Of a stretch of DNA of 64,000 nt, positions 31,206-39,415 are shown in pieces (the first letter of the stretch is position 1; each line of letters begins with the position of its first letter). The notes beneath the pieces are model-generated. The model was not told the DNA's origin and ran no database searches. It saw only the letters and a list, made by a program, of their open reading frames with translations. This stretch comes from Puniceicoccaceae bacterium (lineage in GTDB: Bacteria > Verrucomicrobiota > Verrucomicrobiia > Opitutales > JAFGAQ01), in the NCBI GenBank assembly GCA_028285755.1, contig JANQOQ010000008.1, positions 443,399 through 507,398 on the forward strand, written 5' to 3'. Position numbers and translations under genes: made by a program.

Positions 31206-31933
31206 AGGCGATTAGGAGTCTCGGTTTCAGCCAGACTCAGCTCGATTTCAATCTGCTCCGAGAGCTCGCTCGCATCGTTTTCGATCTCGGTGCTCATTTC
31301 CTTAATCATCCCGATCAGGTAGTTATACCCAAATACCGAAGGAATCGCCACCAATAGTGCGGCTACCGTAGTCAGCAGTGCGCCGGATACACCGGGTGCC
31401 AGATTTTGCAAAGTTGCGGATCCCCCTCCGGCGACACCCCCAAAGGCATCCATTACGCCCCATACGGTGCCGAGCAGTCCCAGAAATGGCGCCCCCGTAA
31501 CTATTGAGCCCAGCGTCACCATCTTGGACTCATAGTAGAGCTGAATCTCAGAAAGCTTGCGCGCCATTGCATTCTCAACTGCTTTCATGCAGCGTGCTTG
31601 TGATAACTCATCCTCCGGATGCCCGAAAGACATGAGCTCCTTACTATAGGCTGACAGTGCCGCAAAAAGGATTTCGTAGAGTCCATAATTTCCCCTTTTT
31701 CCGGTCGGTCGGCTATTTGCGATTTCCAATAAACTGCGTTTTGCCAGTAAATCCTTCTTCTGAGAACGAGCCTGATCCCGCATTTGGCTAAGTTCCCAGT
31801 ACTTCCACAGCATCACAGTCCAGGCAATAATAGAAAAGCTGAATAGCAGTACAACTACAATTTTTCCTGCGAGGTTGGATTGCATGAAGTACACCCCGGG
31901 ATTCGTGGTATTGGCAAACAATAATTCAATCAT
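31202..31933 (-). CDS. MotA/TolQ/ExbB-family proton channel protein
   Basis: The 243-aa protein has three TM helices at about 24-44, 140-165 and 180-205. The family core is GSIVTGAPFLGLLGTVWGVMDAF, then TTVAALLVAIPSVFGYNYL. It forms the inner-membrane proton channel with the ExbD/TolR protein encoded next. It is the first gene of the operon; its promoter must lie in the 165 bp that also hold a 12-bp inverted repeat and the edge of an IS remnant. Confidence 0.9.
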   Translation of the reverse strand: MIELLFANTTNPGVYFMQSNLAGKIVVVLLFSFSIIAWTVMLWKYWELSQMRDQARSQKKDLLAKRSLLEIANSRPTGKRGNYGLYEILFAALSAYSKELMSFGHPEDELSQARCMKAVENAMARKLSEIQLYYESKMVTLGSIVTGAPFLGLLGTVWGVMDAFGGVAGGGSATLQNLAPGVSGALLTTVAALLVAIPSVFGYNYLIGMIKEMSTEIENDASELSEQIEIELSLAETETPNRL

Positions 31934-31967
31934 CTATATAAGCTACAGGCTCTTTAAAACCTATAAT

Positions 31968-32076
31968 GTTAAGCAAAGCGAGAAAGTATTAATAATTAGA
32001 ATACAGGTATTCCCTGAAAATCAAGCAAACAACGTTGAACACGCTATGGTTCTAAAGGCTGAGTGCTTTGCTTAAC
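31968..32076. repeat. Perfect 12-bp inverted repeat bounding a 109-bp stretch
   Basis: GTTAAGCAAAGC at 31968-31979 recurs as its exact reverse complement at 32065-32076, with 85 bp between. No gene lies inside. It sits between the Tol/Exb operon start and the IS3-type remnant. It may be the ends of a tiny non-autonomous element, or paired sites of a regulator of the operon. Confidence 0.5.
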
Positions 32077-32097
32077 AGCCTACTTATGATTGTATTT

Positions 32098-32394
32098 CTA
32101 AGAAGGTAAGCATCCGGTTTCCTTGTATTCCTTAGAAACCATTTCCAGGAGCAAACGTTTATCCAGGCTTAAATCAGCAACGAGTTTGCGCAGGTTGGCA
32201 TTTTCATGCTCAAGGATTTTTATCTTCTCAAGAATGGGTTCTCCGTTACTTGCATACTTACGTTTCCAGCGGTAATAACTCCGTTCTGTAACTCCTAGGT
32301 CATTGCAGACTTCAGAGATTTTTCGTCCGTTGTCTACTTGCTGAAGTGCATAAAGGATCTGTTCTTCTGGATAGTGTTTTTTTCTCCTGGTCAT
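32098..32394 (-). mobile_element. IS3-family transposase OrfA remnant
   Basis: The 98-aa frame is an IS3-type OrfA. It has an HTH (EEQILYALQQVDNGRKISEV, then DLGVTERSYYRWKRKY) followed by a leucine-zipper segment (KIKILEHENANLRKLVADLS, then DKRLLLEMVSKEYK). The partner OrfB with the DDE catalytic domain is missing. Only about 160 bp separate its stop from the next gene, and they encode no transposase part. No intact terminal inverted repeats or target duplications were recognised. It is probably an immobile relic marking the edge of an accessory region. Confidence 0.8.
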
Positions 32395-32476
32395 TGAGCT
32401 TGGTCCTTTCTTGAGATATGTTCACAAAATTAGCATACTTATGGCTGAATCGGATAGATGGAGGTATAAGCTTATC

Positions 32477-33655
32477 CTATGACTCACCAAGGGGATGTTT
32501 CAGGTATTGAAAAGCAAGATGCCGGGTAGGCCCACTGAAGGTCCTCTTAACCTTTATAGGACCAACAAATTTGTAGTAGCCGTTTTTTAAATGAGAACCG
32601 TCGGTATAGTGAATATCACGGTTCCTCGTGATTAGTATCCGGTCAGATAGCTCTCCCTGCTCTGCGATTATATCGCTGATTTTATAAACAACGAAATCAC
32701 TCAGGGTCTGTTGATAATCGAATCGATCGCCATCAGAAATCTCGATTAAGAAGTTTTTTCCTTCGGAAATGTTTAGCTTACTATGATTGATTTCGTTTAT
32801 GAAATCAATCAATGAACCTGGGTAAAGTTCGCTAAGTCCGTATTCCATGGTTAGCAGCCATTGCATTTCTGCTTGTCCCCTTTGCTGAATCATTGCCTGT
32901 GCCTCTAATTCGTCAAATACCCCCAATGTTTCGACTAGTTTATTGAATGTCTTCTCAACCCGATCAACAGGCTCCTGTATACGGTGAGCTATGAAGTTGA
33001 ACATCATTTCCTGATCCACCAACCCTTTGGGGTCAGTAAAGAGCTCTCGATTGCTATACCAGAGAGTTAGTATCGTACGCTCCTGATTATTTAGCCTCTG
33101 ATTGGAAAATTGATAATTCCAACCATTGGATAGATACTCACGCGGAAGTTCCTTTGCCTCTCGATTATAAAATATTTTGTCCTGTATAAACCCCCAGCCT
33201 GCTGTCTCCTTTACGGGATAGTGGTGAACTTCCAGATAGTCTGCGTTCTTTTTTGTCTGAATGTGCTTAGCGATATAAGTCAGGATTGCTTCCTTATTCT
33301 CTAAATATTCAGGTTTAATACTGGCAGAAATTTGATAACTACTTTTTGAATCATGGTTTAAATTGTGTATTTGTAAAAAATTTACTGCCTCTGAAAGTCT
33401 TGATATAGGCGGGCTTTCTATGTGAGATAGGTTTGGGGTGGGTGAGAGAGTTGACCATACTAAGACTCCAGCAGCTCCAACAATAATAGCTAAAGATGCT
33501 ATAATAGGGTGTTTTTTTCGGTTTTTCGGAATATCCTCTAAACGAAAATGAACACCATGGTGAGGATTATAAATATAGGTATATCTTTTTTTATTCCTCC
33601 TTCTTCTGTGAAGCTTTGGCTGATAAAGTGTGTTCGTTGAGTATCTCTGATTCAT
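32477..33655 (-). CDS. Unknown single-pass membrane protein
   Basis: From the ATG at 33655 the protein has about 392 aa; the frame also extends to an ATG at 33712. A basic N-terminal stretch (KLHRRRRNKKRYTYIYNPHH) precedes one TM helix about 50-75 residues in. A large, mostly hydrophilic C-terminal domain follows, with no motif I recognise. The gene is AT-rich, lies next to an IS remnant, and is divergent from a small XRE regulator. A perfect 20-bp palindrome sits between them. It is plausibly horizontally acquired and regulated by that neighbour. The function is unknown. Confidence 0.65.
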   Translation of the reverse strand: MNQRYSTNTLYQPKLHRRRRNKKRYTYIYNPHHGVHFRLEDIPKNRKKHPIIASLAIIVGAAGVLVWSTLSPTPNLSHIESPPISRLSEAVNFLQIHNLNHDSKSSYQISASIKPEYLENKEAILTYIAKHIQTKKNADYLEVHHYPVKETAGWGFIQDKIFYNREAKELPREYLSNGWNYQFSNQRLNNQERTILTLWYSNRELFTDPKGLVDQEMMFNFIAHRIQEPVDRVEKTFNKLVETLGVFDELEAQAMIQQRGQAEMQWLLTMEYGLSELYPGSLIDFINEINHSKLNISEGKNFLIEISDGDRFDYQQTLSDFVVYKISDIIAEQGELSDRILITRNRDIHYTDGSHLKNGYYKFVGPIKVKRTFSGPTRHLAFQYLKHPLGES

Positions 33656-33718
33656 AAATAACAGAATGTTAATTTTAATACTAGAGATATCAGAAAAATA
33701 GCCGATGTCCATTAAAAA

Positions 33719-33738
33719 ACACCTTCAATTGAAGGTGT
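33719..33738. promoter_or_regulatory. Perfect 20-bp palindrome between divergent genes
   Basis: ACACCTTCAATTGAAGGTGT equals its own reverse complement. It lies 31 bp before the XRE gene's ATG and just upstream of the unknown membrane-protein gene. That placement suits an operator for a dimeric XRE repressor. Read on the minus strand it forms an 8-bp stem with an AATT loop followed by TTTTTT, so it could instead be a terminator or attenuator in the leader of the membrane-protein gene. Confidence 0.6.
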
Positions 33739-33739
33739 A

Positions 33740-33749
33740 ACAATATTGT
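33740..33749. promoter_or_regulatory. Short palindrome ACAATATTGT before the XRE gene
   Basis: A 10-bp perfect palindrome lies immediately downstream of the 20-bp one and ends 20 bp before the ATG. Extended to ACAATATTGTAA, the same 12-mer occurs at 50067-50078, also about 31 bp before a start codon. It may be an operator or part of a promoter -10 region. Confidence 0.3.
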
Positions 33750-33769
33750 AAAATCAACTATATTTACGA

Positions 33770-33976
33770 ATGGAGATCAAGGAGAGGCTGATACGAAAAA
33801 TCAAAAGTATGAGGCATGAATACTCCCTTACTCAAGAGCAGGTTGCCGAGCTGGCAGACATCTCCTACAAGCATTACCAGGCGATAGAAGGGGGTAAGCG
33901 CTCTGATATTCGTATATCCACTTTAGAAAAGCTGGCCAAAGCATTTGGCAAGGAGCCCTGTGACTTGGTGAAATAA
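33770..33976 (+). CDS. Small XRE-family (Cro/CI-type HTH) transcription regulator
   Basis: The 68-aa protein is essentially one HTH_XRE domain: MRHEYSLTQEQVAELADIS (helices 1-2) and YKHYQAIEGGKRSDIRISTL (recognition helix and after), closing with KLAKAFGKEPCDL. It has no second domain, as in phage or mobile-element repressors and restriction-modification controllers. The intergenic palindrome at 33719-33738 is a natural candidate operator, and the divergent unknown gene its likely target. No restriction gene or toxin is recognised next to it. Confidence 0.87.
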   Translation: MEIKERLIRKIKSMRHEYSLTQEQVAELADISYKHYQAIEGGKRSDIRISTLEKLAKAFGKEPCDLVK

Positions 33977-34009
33977 TTTAGCCTCCTGATTGTTTATTGC
34001 AGCGAACAC

Positions 34010-34498
34010 TCAAATGCCCCTGTAGTTGGTGCTTTTGATAAACGTTTTCACAAAGATCTCCACCTCACGGCTCATCTTATTTATCTCCTCCAGTGCAAGC
34101 TGAGGTTTGTCGAACATCAGGCTCATTCCGGGGTGATCATTTAATAGGCTTTTGCGACTGGTCTTTTTAAAAGCCAGCTGGTAGTCAGGAAAATCACGCT
34201 TGTGCTTGGGCTTGGACCAAATGATCTGCATGTTTTTATGACGATCATCCACACTGATACGACTCATAAGATGCTCTAACTTATCTTCAGGCCCTTCGAG
34301 AATACCCATAATATTACCTTCAGCAAACATAAGTAAACCCGTGATTTTACGCGCTTTATTACGCTTACGAGAGGATTCGATAAGTTCCGCTAATTCCTTC
34401 TCATCCAGACGTTCGGTTGCCGAGCTTATATAAACGATTTGGTGAAGATTTTTGGAGGTTGAATCGCTCATCGCTAGGCTATCGACAATTTGTACCAT
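34010..34498 (-). CDS. BLUF-like domain protein lacking the photoactive glutamine
   Basis: The 162-aa protein has a BLUF fold over about residues 17-115 and a short C-terminal tail. The conserved Tyr (Y23, QIVYISS) and Asn (N47, RNKARKITG) of the flavin pocket are kept. Aligning the segment before LEG with classical BLUF proteins (FLQ-x-LEG), the Gln essential for the light-driven hydrogen-bond switch is Gly65 (IMGILEG). The LEG motif and DDRH are intact. It may be a non-photochemical flavin or redox sensor, or a degenerate protein. Start is ATG 34498, with ATG 34471 as an alternative. It is divergent from a chemoreceptor. Confidence 0.8.
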   Translation of the reverse strand: MVQIVDSLAMSDSTSKNLHQIVYISSATERLDEKELAELIESSRKRNKARKITGLLMFAEGNIMGILEGPEDKLEHLMSRISVDDRHKNMQIIWSKPKHKRDFPDYQLAFKKTSRKSLLNDHPGMSLMFDKPQLALEEINKMSREVEIFVKTFIKSTNYRGI

Positions 34499-34656
34499 TA
34501 GATAAATTGCAAGCCTTATCTATTAGAAAAAATTATAATCAAATAAAAATATTTAATAAATAAGCATTAACATTTTTATATCCCAAAAAATACGAAAGTT
34601 ATTAATTAAGTAACCGAAATAAAGAATTGTTAATGTATACTATTGATTTTAAGATT

Positions 34657-36690
34657 ATGAAAGTTTATAAAAACCTCAGTTTCGGCAAAAAATTGTGGAT
34701 TTTTGCCACCTCAATGATCCTCATCCTCTTGGTCTTTTCGACTTTCGGCTATTTCAATTCCCAGAAAGTTAAAAAATCCAGTGAAGATTATGCTGCCCTA
34801 GTGGATGCCAATGAAAATTTCCTGCTTCGCAAGATCGACCATCTCAACTGGGCAGATAAAATCAGTCAGGCAATCAATACCAATGCACCGAAAATTGAAG
34901 TGCAAACGGATCCTACCAAGTGCAATCTGGGTAGATTTCTCAACAGTGATGAGAATCAACATTTGTGTGATCATCACCCCCAGTATGCTAATTATATAGA
35001 TCACCTTCATGAAGCGCATGATCATCTGCATGGGACAGCTGTTGAAGTGATTGATGAATGGAGGCAAATTCACCCTGGTTTGGAAAAAATGCTTCTTCAG
35101 CGTTTGGATGATCACCGCCGGTCCATGGCAAGTCTTGCGGACTCACTATTGTCGGATTCTCCCATCACCATAGAGACGGATCCCGTGCAGCATGAATTCG
35201 TGCGTTGGATTGAGAGTGAAGAAGCGATGAAATTAGCCGGTGACTGGCCCGAATTTGCTAAAATGAAGCGATCATTGATAGAACCCTACAACCGTTTGCA
35301 TGCATCCGTAACGAAGATTCAGCAAATCCAAGATCGGGAACAGAAGATAAGCATCTATCAGGCTGAAATCAAACCTACTGCTAATGAAATCGCCGGGTAT
35401 TTCCTTGAGCTCGTCGATATGGAGTCACAAAATGTGCTACAACAAGGAACCGCAAAAACCGTTTTTGAAAATCAGACCTTAGCTGCTCTCAATACTACTC
35501 AGGAGCATCTTGAGAGTATCTCAGGCTATCTGACGGATAAACAAATGTCATTGCAGGATGGCATGTCTTCAACGCTAAGACAGTCCATGGTCTTTAATAT
35601 TATCATCACACTACTCGGGGTTATCCTTGCCATAGCCATAAGCATTATCCTCATACGCTTGGTCACGGGCCCGATTCATAAGTGTGTGCAATTTACGGAA
35701 ATGCTGGGTCAAAAGGATTTTACAGGTTCTGTAAATATCGACCAGGAGGACGAAATGGGGGTACTTTCGAGAACACTCAATATAACCGTTGGGGCGATTA
35801 GGACCGGTTTTACTAAAATTAAAGAAGGTGTGAATAGCCTCGCATCATCTACAACTGAGCTTAGTGCAATTTCCGTTCAGCTAAATCAGAATGCCAAAAG
35901 CACGAATGACATTTCTGAGTCGGTAGTGAGTGCCGCTGAGATCTGTAGTGACAATGTTAATACGGTCGCAGCCTCCGTAGAGCAGGTAAACCAAAATTTG
36001 AGGACGATTGCATCCTCTTCGGAAGAAATGTCAGCGACCATTCAGGAAATTGCAAAAAACACGGATCGATGCCGAAACATAACCGGAAACGCAGTAAGCC
36101 GCGTGAAACATACTTCCGAGCAGATGGATATTCTCGGCAATGCTGCGAAACACATTGACTCAATCACTGAGACTATTCGTGGTATTTCGGATCAGACAAA
36201 TCTGCTCGCCCTCAATGCCACCATAGAGGCAGCCAGTGCCGGTGATGCAGGTAAAGGCTTTGCCGTCGTGGCAAACGAGATTAAGGAGCTCTCACGCCAA
36301 ACGGCTCTGGCTACCGAACAGATCACTAAGAGCATCGAAGGCATTCAAACCACAACAGGGCATAGCATTTCGGACATAAGTGAGGTCGTTGAGGTCATTG
36401 AAGAAGTGGATCAAATTACAATGCTGATTGCCTCAGCGGTGGAAGAACAGTCCAACACCACCACGGAAATATCGTCGAATGTCGCACAAACGGCAGACGG
36501 TGTGCAGGAAGTGAGTCAAAGTTTCAACAATATCGACCAGGAAACGGCACGCATTGCGCAGGATATCGTTCAGGTCAATCAGGCTGCTGTCGAGTTGGTT
36601 GCGGCCAGTAGTCAACTTAGCTCTAGTGCCGGCGATATTTCCCATTTTGCAGAAGAGCTTAACACCATAACCGGCAGTTATAAGGTCTGA
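34657..36690 (+). CDS. Methyl-accepting chemotaxis protein with extracytoplasmic CZB-like segments
   Basis: From ATG 34657 the receptor has about 677 aa (in-frame ATG 34633 and TTG 34627 lie upstream). TM1 spans about 10-35. A periplasmic helical region of about 270 aa follows, then TM2 near 310-330, HAMP and the signalling hairpin with the tip [20 protein letters not shown]. The periplasmic region holds a CZB-like unit ([24 protein letters not shown]) with His/Cys zinc-type ligands. A second, related unit ([15 protein letters not shown]) has lost several of them. Most CZB domains are cytoplasmic. A zinc or oxidant sensing role is inferred. It is divergent from the BLUF-like gene. Confidence 0.87.
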   Translation: MKVYKNLSFGKKLWIFATSMILILLVFSTFGYFNSQKVKKSSEDYAALVDANENFLLRKIDHLNWADKISQAINTNAPKIEVQTDPTKCNLGRFLNSDENQHLCDHHPQYANYIDHLHEAHDHLHGTAVEVIDEWRQIHPGLEKMLLQRLDDHRRSMASLADSLLSDSPITIETDPVQHEFVRWIESEEAMKLAGDWPEFAKMKRSLIEPYNRLHASVTKIQQIQDREQKISIYQAEIKPTANEIAGYFLELVDMESQNVLQQGTAKTVFENQTLAALNTTQEHLESISGYLTDKQMSLQDGMSSTLRQSMVFNIIITLLGVILAIAISIILIRLVTGPIHKCVQFTEMLGQKDFTGSVNIDQEDEMGVLSRTLNITVGAIRTGFTKIKEGVNSLASSTTELSAISVQLNQNAKSTNDISESVVSAAEICSDNVNTVAASVEQVNQNLRTIASSSEEMSATIQEIAKNTDRCRNITGNAVSRVKHTSEQMDILGNAAKHIDSITETIRGISDQTNLLALNATIEAASAGDAGKGFAVVANEIKELSRQTALATEQITKSIEGIQTTTGHSISDISEVVEVIEEVDQITMLIASAVEEQSNTTTEISSNVAQTADGVQEVSQSFNNIDQETARIAQDIVQVNQAAVELVAASSQLSSSAGDISHFAEELNTITGSYKV

Positions 36691-36763
36691 ACTCCTGAGT
36701 ATTTCAGTTTCTTAAAGAACAAGCATTGAAATTCACTCTCTGATTACTCTATATTGGAGGCTT

Positions 36764-37420
36764 ATGACAGATGAAGTTGAGAACCAGAGAGGCCTGCTGA
36801 TTTCGTTCGAAGGTGCAGAGGGTAGTGGTAAAACTACACAGATCGCCCGTTTGAAGGATCGATTTGAAGCGCTCGGCCATAAAGTGGTTTTAATCCGCGA
36901 ACCCGGCGGCACAGACGTTGGCGAAGAAATTCGGGATTTGCTCAAGCATAACGATACGGGCGACACCATATTTCCAGAGACGGAATTGCTGCTCTTTGCT
37001 GCCAGCCGTGCCCAACTCGTACGTGAAAAAATACTGCCCGCTCTGGAAGCCGGCAAGGTCATCCTGTGTGATCGTTATCTTGATTCTACGACTGTGTATC
37101 AGGGAGTTGCCCGCCAGCTCTCCGAAGATCCGGTTACTTACATCAATGAATTTGCAGTGGGCAACCTGATGCCTGACCTTACCGTAGTTCTTGATCTGGA
37201 GCCCGAGCTCAGTATGCAGCGCGTTAAAGAACGCAACTCAGGCAAACCCGATCGTATGGAGCGAGAGAATATTGAATTTTACCGTGCAGTGCGGGAGGGT
37301 TATCTCTTGTTGGTTCGTTCACTTCCGGAACGCTTTTCTGTGTTTGATGGCAGTTTGTCCAAGGAGGCGATTGAATTAGCGATTTGGAACGAAATCAACC
37401 AGCGTTTCTTTGATGATTGA
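36764..37420 (+). CDS. tmk: Thymidylate kinase
   Basis: The 218-aa enzyme phosphorylates dTMP to dTDP. It shows the P-loop FEGAEGSGKTTQ, the REPGGT dTMP-binding motif and DRYLDSTTVYQGVAR with the DRY segment. A lid region around RNSGKPDRMERE is present. It begins 73 bp after the chemoreceptor and overlaps the delta' subunit gene by 8 bp, the common tmk-holB arrangement. Confidence 0.95.
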   Translation: MTDEVENQRGLLISFEGAEGSGKTTQIARLKDRFEALGHKVVLIREPGGTDVGEEIRDLLKHNDTGDTIFPETELLLFAASRAQLVREKILPALEAGKVILCDRYLDSTTVYQGVARQLSEDPVTYINEFAVGNLMPDLTVVLDLEPELSMQRVKERNSGKPDRMERENIEFYRAVREGYLLLVRSLPERFSVFDGSLSKEAIELAIWNEINQRFFDD

Positions 37421-38342
37421 TCGCGGCAGCCAATCGCTGGATGTCATCAATCAGGCCATTGAGGCCAACCGGCTAACGCACGCCCTGTTACTCAAAGGCA
37501 GGAACTTGCATGCGCTGACGGATGCAGCAAACCAAATCGCAGGCAAACTACTCAGTCGTGACCCACAGCAAGTCGCTCACCATCCCGACTACTCAGTGCT
37601 CCAGCCGACGAACCGCATGCGCCAGATCAATGTGGAAAATACCCGTGAACTCATCCGCAAGATTCAGCATACACCTAACCAGGGAGATCGCAAGGTGGGC
37701 ATTGTGTTGGAAGTGGACCGTATGAACCGGGAGTCTGCTAATGCATTCCTCAAAACTTTGGAGGAACCACCCCTTAATACGAACCTCATCCTCATTACCA
37801 CCCGACCCTATGCACTTCTGGATACCATCGTGAGCCGATGCCTGAGCTTTTGGTTTACGCAACCGGAATCTCCTATCGAAGATGCCGGTTGGCAGCTGTG
37901 GAAGCAAAAGTACCATGCATGGCTCAGTAGCCTGCAACAACCGATCCAGGAGAAATCTGCAATCGCAGATCGTATGTTTACGCTGTATCACTTATTGGAG
38001 GAATTTACGAAGACAGAAGAAAACCGGGTTGCTAGTCTCTGGGCGCAAGAGAAGGAACAACTCGATGAGAACCTGAGTGATGAAGAGCTCATCGCGCGGG
38101 AAGTGGGGCTTGCAAAATGGACCCGTAACCAACTCCTCGCAGAAGTTGAGTATAGTTTGCGTGATTTTGCGGTTACAGCCATAAATCAGTCTCCTGGGCA
38201 GACTGAAGAAATTGCAGTGCGTCTGGAAGACTCTGTAAAGGAGCTTGAAAAATTACGCAGTTTATTGGAGTTGAACCTCAATCAATCCAAAATGCTTGAA
38301 GCATTTTTCTTAAAATCATTGAGAATTTGGTCTCAACGATAA
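37413..38342 (+). CDS. holB: DNA polymerase III delta' subunit
   Basis: The approximately 309-aa protein has the clamp-loader AAA+ fold: HALLLKGRN in place of a functional Walker A, VDRMNRESANAFLKTLEEPP (SRC-type helix region) and TIVSRCLSFWF. The loss of the ATP-binding P-loop is normal for delta'. The zinc-module cysteines common in DnaX and some HolB proteins are absent. It serves in the replication clamp loader. The first ATG is 37413; a TTG at 37410 is also in frame. The overlap with tmk supports the assignment. Confidence 0.82.
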   Translation: MIDRGSQSLDVINQAIEANRLTHALLLKGRNLHALTDAANQIAGKLLSRDPQQVAHHPDYSVLQPTNRMRQINVENTRELIRKIQHTPNQGDRKVGIVLEVDRMNRESANAFLKTLEEPPLNTNLILITTRPYALLDTIVSRCLSFWFTQPESPIEDAGWQLWKQKYHAWLSSLQQPIQEKSAIADRMFTLYHLLEEFTKTEENRVASLWAQEKEQLDENLSDEELIAREVGLAKWTRNQLLAEVEYSLRDFAVTAINQSPGQTEEIAVRLEDSVKELEKLRSLLELNLNQSKMLEAFFLKSLRIWSQR

Positions 38343-38393
38343 AATTTTGCGAATATTTTTAGGACCCGATGGTTTAATGAGTATAAATCCATC

Positions 38394-38945
38394 ATGAACG
38401 AAGAAACTGCCATCCATCTATGCCTCGAAAAAAAGGATCCGCGTGGCTTTGATTTCCTCGTAAAACAATATCGCCGGGAAGCGATGGCGCATGCACTCGG
38501 TTTTATGGGCAACCGGGAAGACGCACTGGATATGTGCCAGGAGTCATTCAAGCGGGCATTTATTGCCATGCCGAAGCTGCAGAGGCTGGAGCAGTTCTAT
38601 CCTTGGTTCTATACCATCCTTAAGAATTGCTGCCTGAATACCATAGCACGCAAAAACACGGCGATCCGACACTTCGAAAATGTTCAGATCACTCAGAGTC
38701 AGAATCATCCTAGTGAATCTCCATTGCTCGCACTTCAAAAAACTGAAGAGCGGGAAGGTGTCTGGTCTATTTTAAGTCAATTGTCAGAGGATCACCGGGA
38801 GATCCTCATCCTGAAATACTTCAAGGATATGAAGTATGAGCAAATTTCTGAAACACTGGGTATCCCCAGAGGCACCGTTATGAGCCGACTCTTTGCTGCC
38901 CGCAAATCGTTTGCTGACCATTTCCCCCCTAAGGGAGTGAGCTGA
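38394..38945 (+). CDS. ECF sigma factor
   Basis: The 183-aa protein has region 2 (GFDFLVKQYRREAMAHALGF, then DALDMCQESFKRAF and FYPWFYTILKNCCLN) and region 4 (LSEDHREILILKYFKDMKYE, then TLGIPRGTVMSRLFAARKSF). The two cysteines in the region-2 helix (KNCCLN) are unusual but harmless. It is followed after 2 bp by a membrane protein and then a YbjQ-type gene in a tight operon, a second sigma/anti-sigma-like set distinct from that at 13395. Confidence 0.88.
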   Translation: MNEETAIHLCLEKKDPRGFDFLVKQYRREAMAHALGFMGNREDALDMCQESFKRAFIAMPKLQRLEQFYPWFYTILKNCCLNTIARKNTAIRHFENVQITQSQNHPSESPLLALQKTEEREGVWSILSQLSEDHREILILKYFKDMKYEQISETLGIPRGTVMSRLFAARKSFADHFPPKGVS

Positions 38946-38947
38946 TC

Positions 38948-39415
38948 ATGAGCGAAGTTGAACGCAAGCAGCAATTGCTGATGGGCCTCATTGACGGGGA
39001 GCTCAATGATAAGGAACGCATTGAAATTACGGATACTCTCAGACGGGATGCACAACTACGCGAAGAGTATGATCAATTGCTTCAGGCAAGCGGTATATTG
39101 GAGAATATGAACTCCTTTGAACTTTCGGAGCATGAGATCCGCAAACTCTGGCGAAATCCCTATAGAAAGTGGGTGATCGGTTTGGCCTATTTGCTTATGG
39201 GCATCGCATTCATTGTCATCGGCGGAATTGTTGCCTTTTCCTATTTAATATCGGTATCCGAACATGTGGTATCCGGAGAAATCTTCACAACTGCATTTAT
39301 CGTTAAAGCAGTCATCGGCTCATTTGTTATTGGGTTGATGCTTCTCTTTTATATGGCGCTACGCGATCGCCTCAAAATCGTGAAAAACGACCCCTATAAA
39401 GACGTTGAAATATGA
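38948..39415 (+). CDS. Two-pass membrane protein, putative anti-sigma factor
   Basis: The 155-aa protein begins with a cytoplasmic segment LLMGLIDGELNDKERIEI, resembling the start of zinc-less RseA/anti-sigma N domains (LxDGEL). Two TM helices follow near 77-100 and 112-135. It starts 2 bp after the ECF sigma stop and its own stop overlaps the next ATG (ATGA). The anti-sigma role is inferred from the DGEL motif, topology and operon position. I see no protease-site or sensor domain. Confidence 0.68.
   Translation: MSEVERKQQLLMGLIDGELNDKERIEITDTLRRDAQLREEYDQLLQASGILENMNSFELSEHEIRKLWRNPYRKWVIGLAYLLMGIAFIVIGGIVAFSYLISVSEHVVSGEIFTTAFIVKAVIGSFVIGLMLLFYMALRDRLKIVKNDPYKDVEI

Noticed and set aside
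37413-38342. Missing Walker A motif taken as a sign of gene decay
   Set aside because: Delta' subunits normally lack a functional P-loop, so this is expected for holB.
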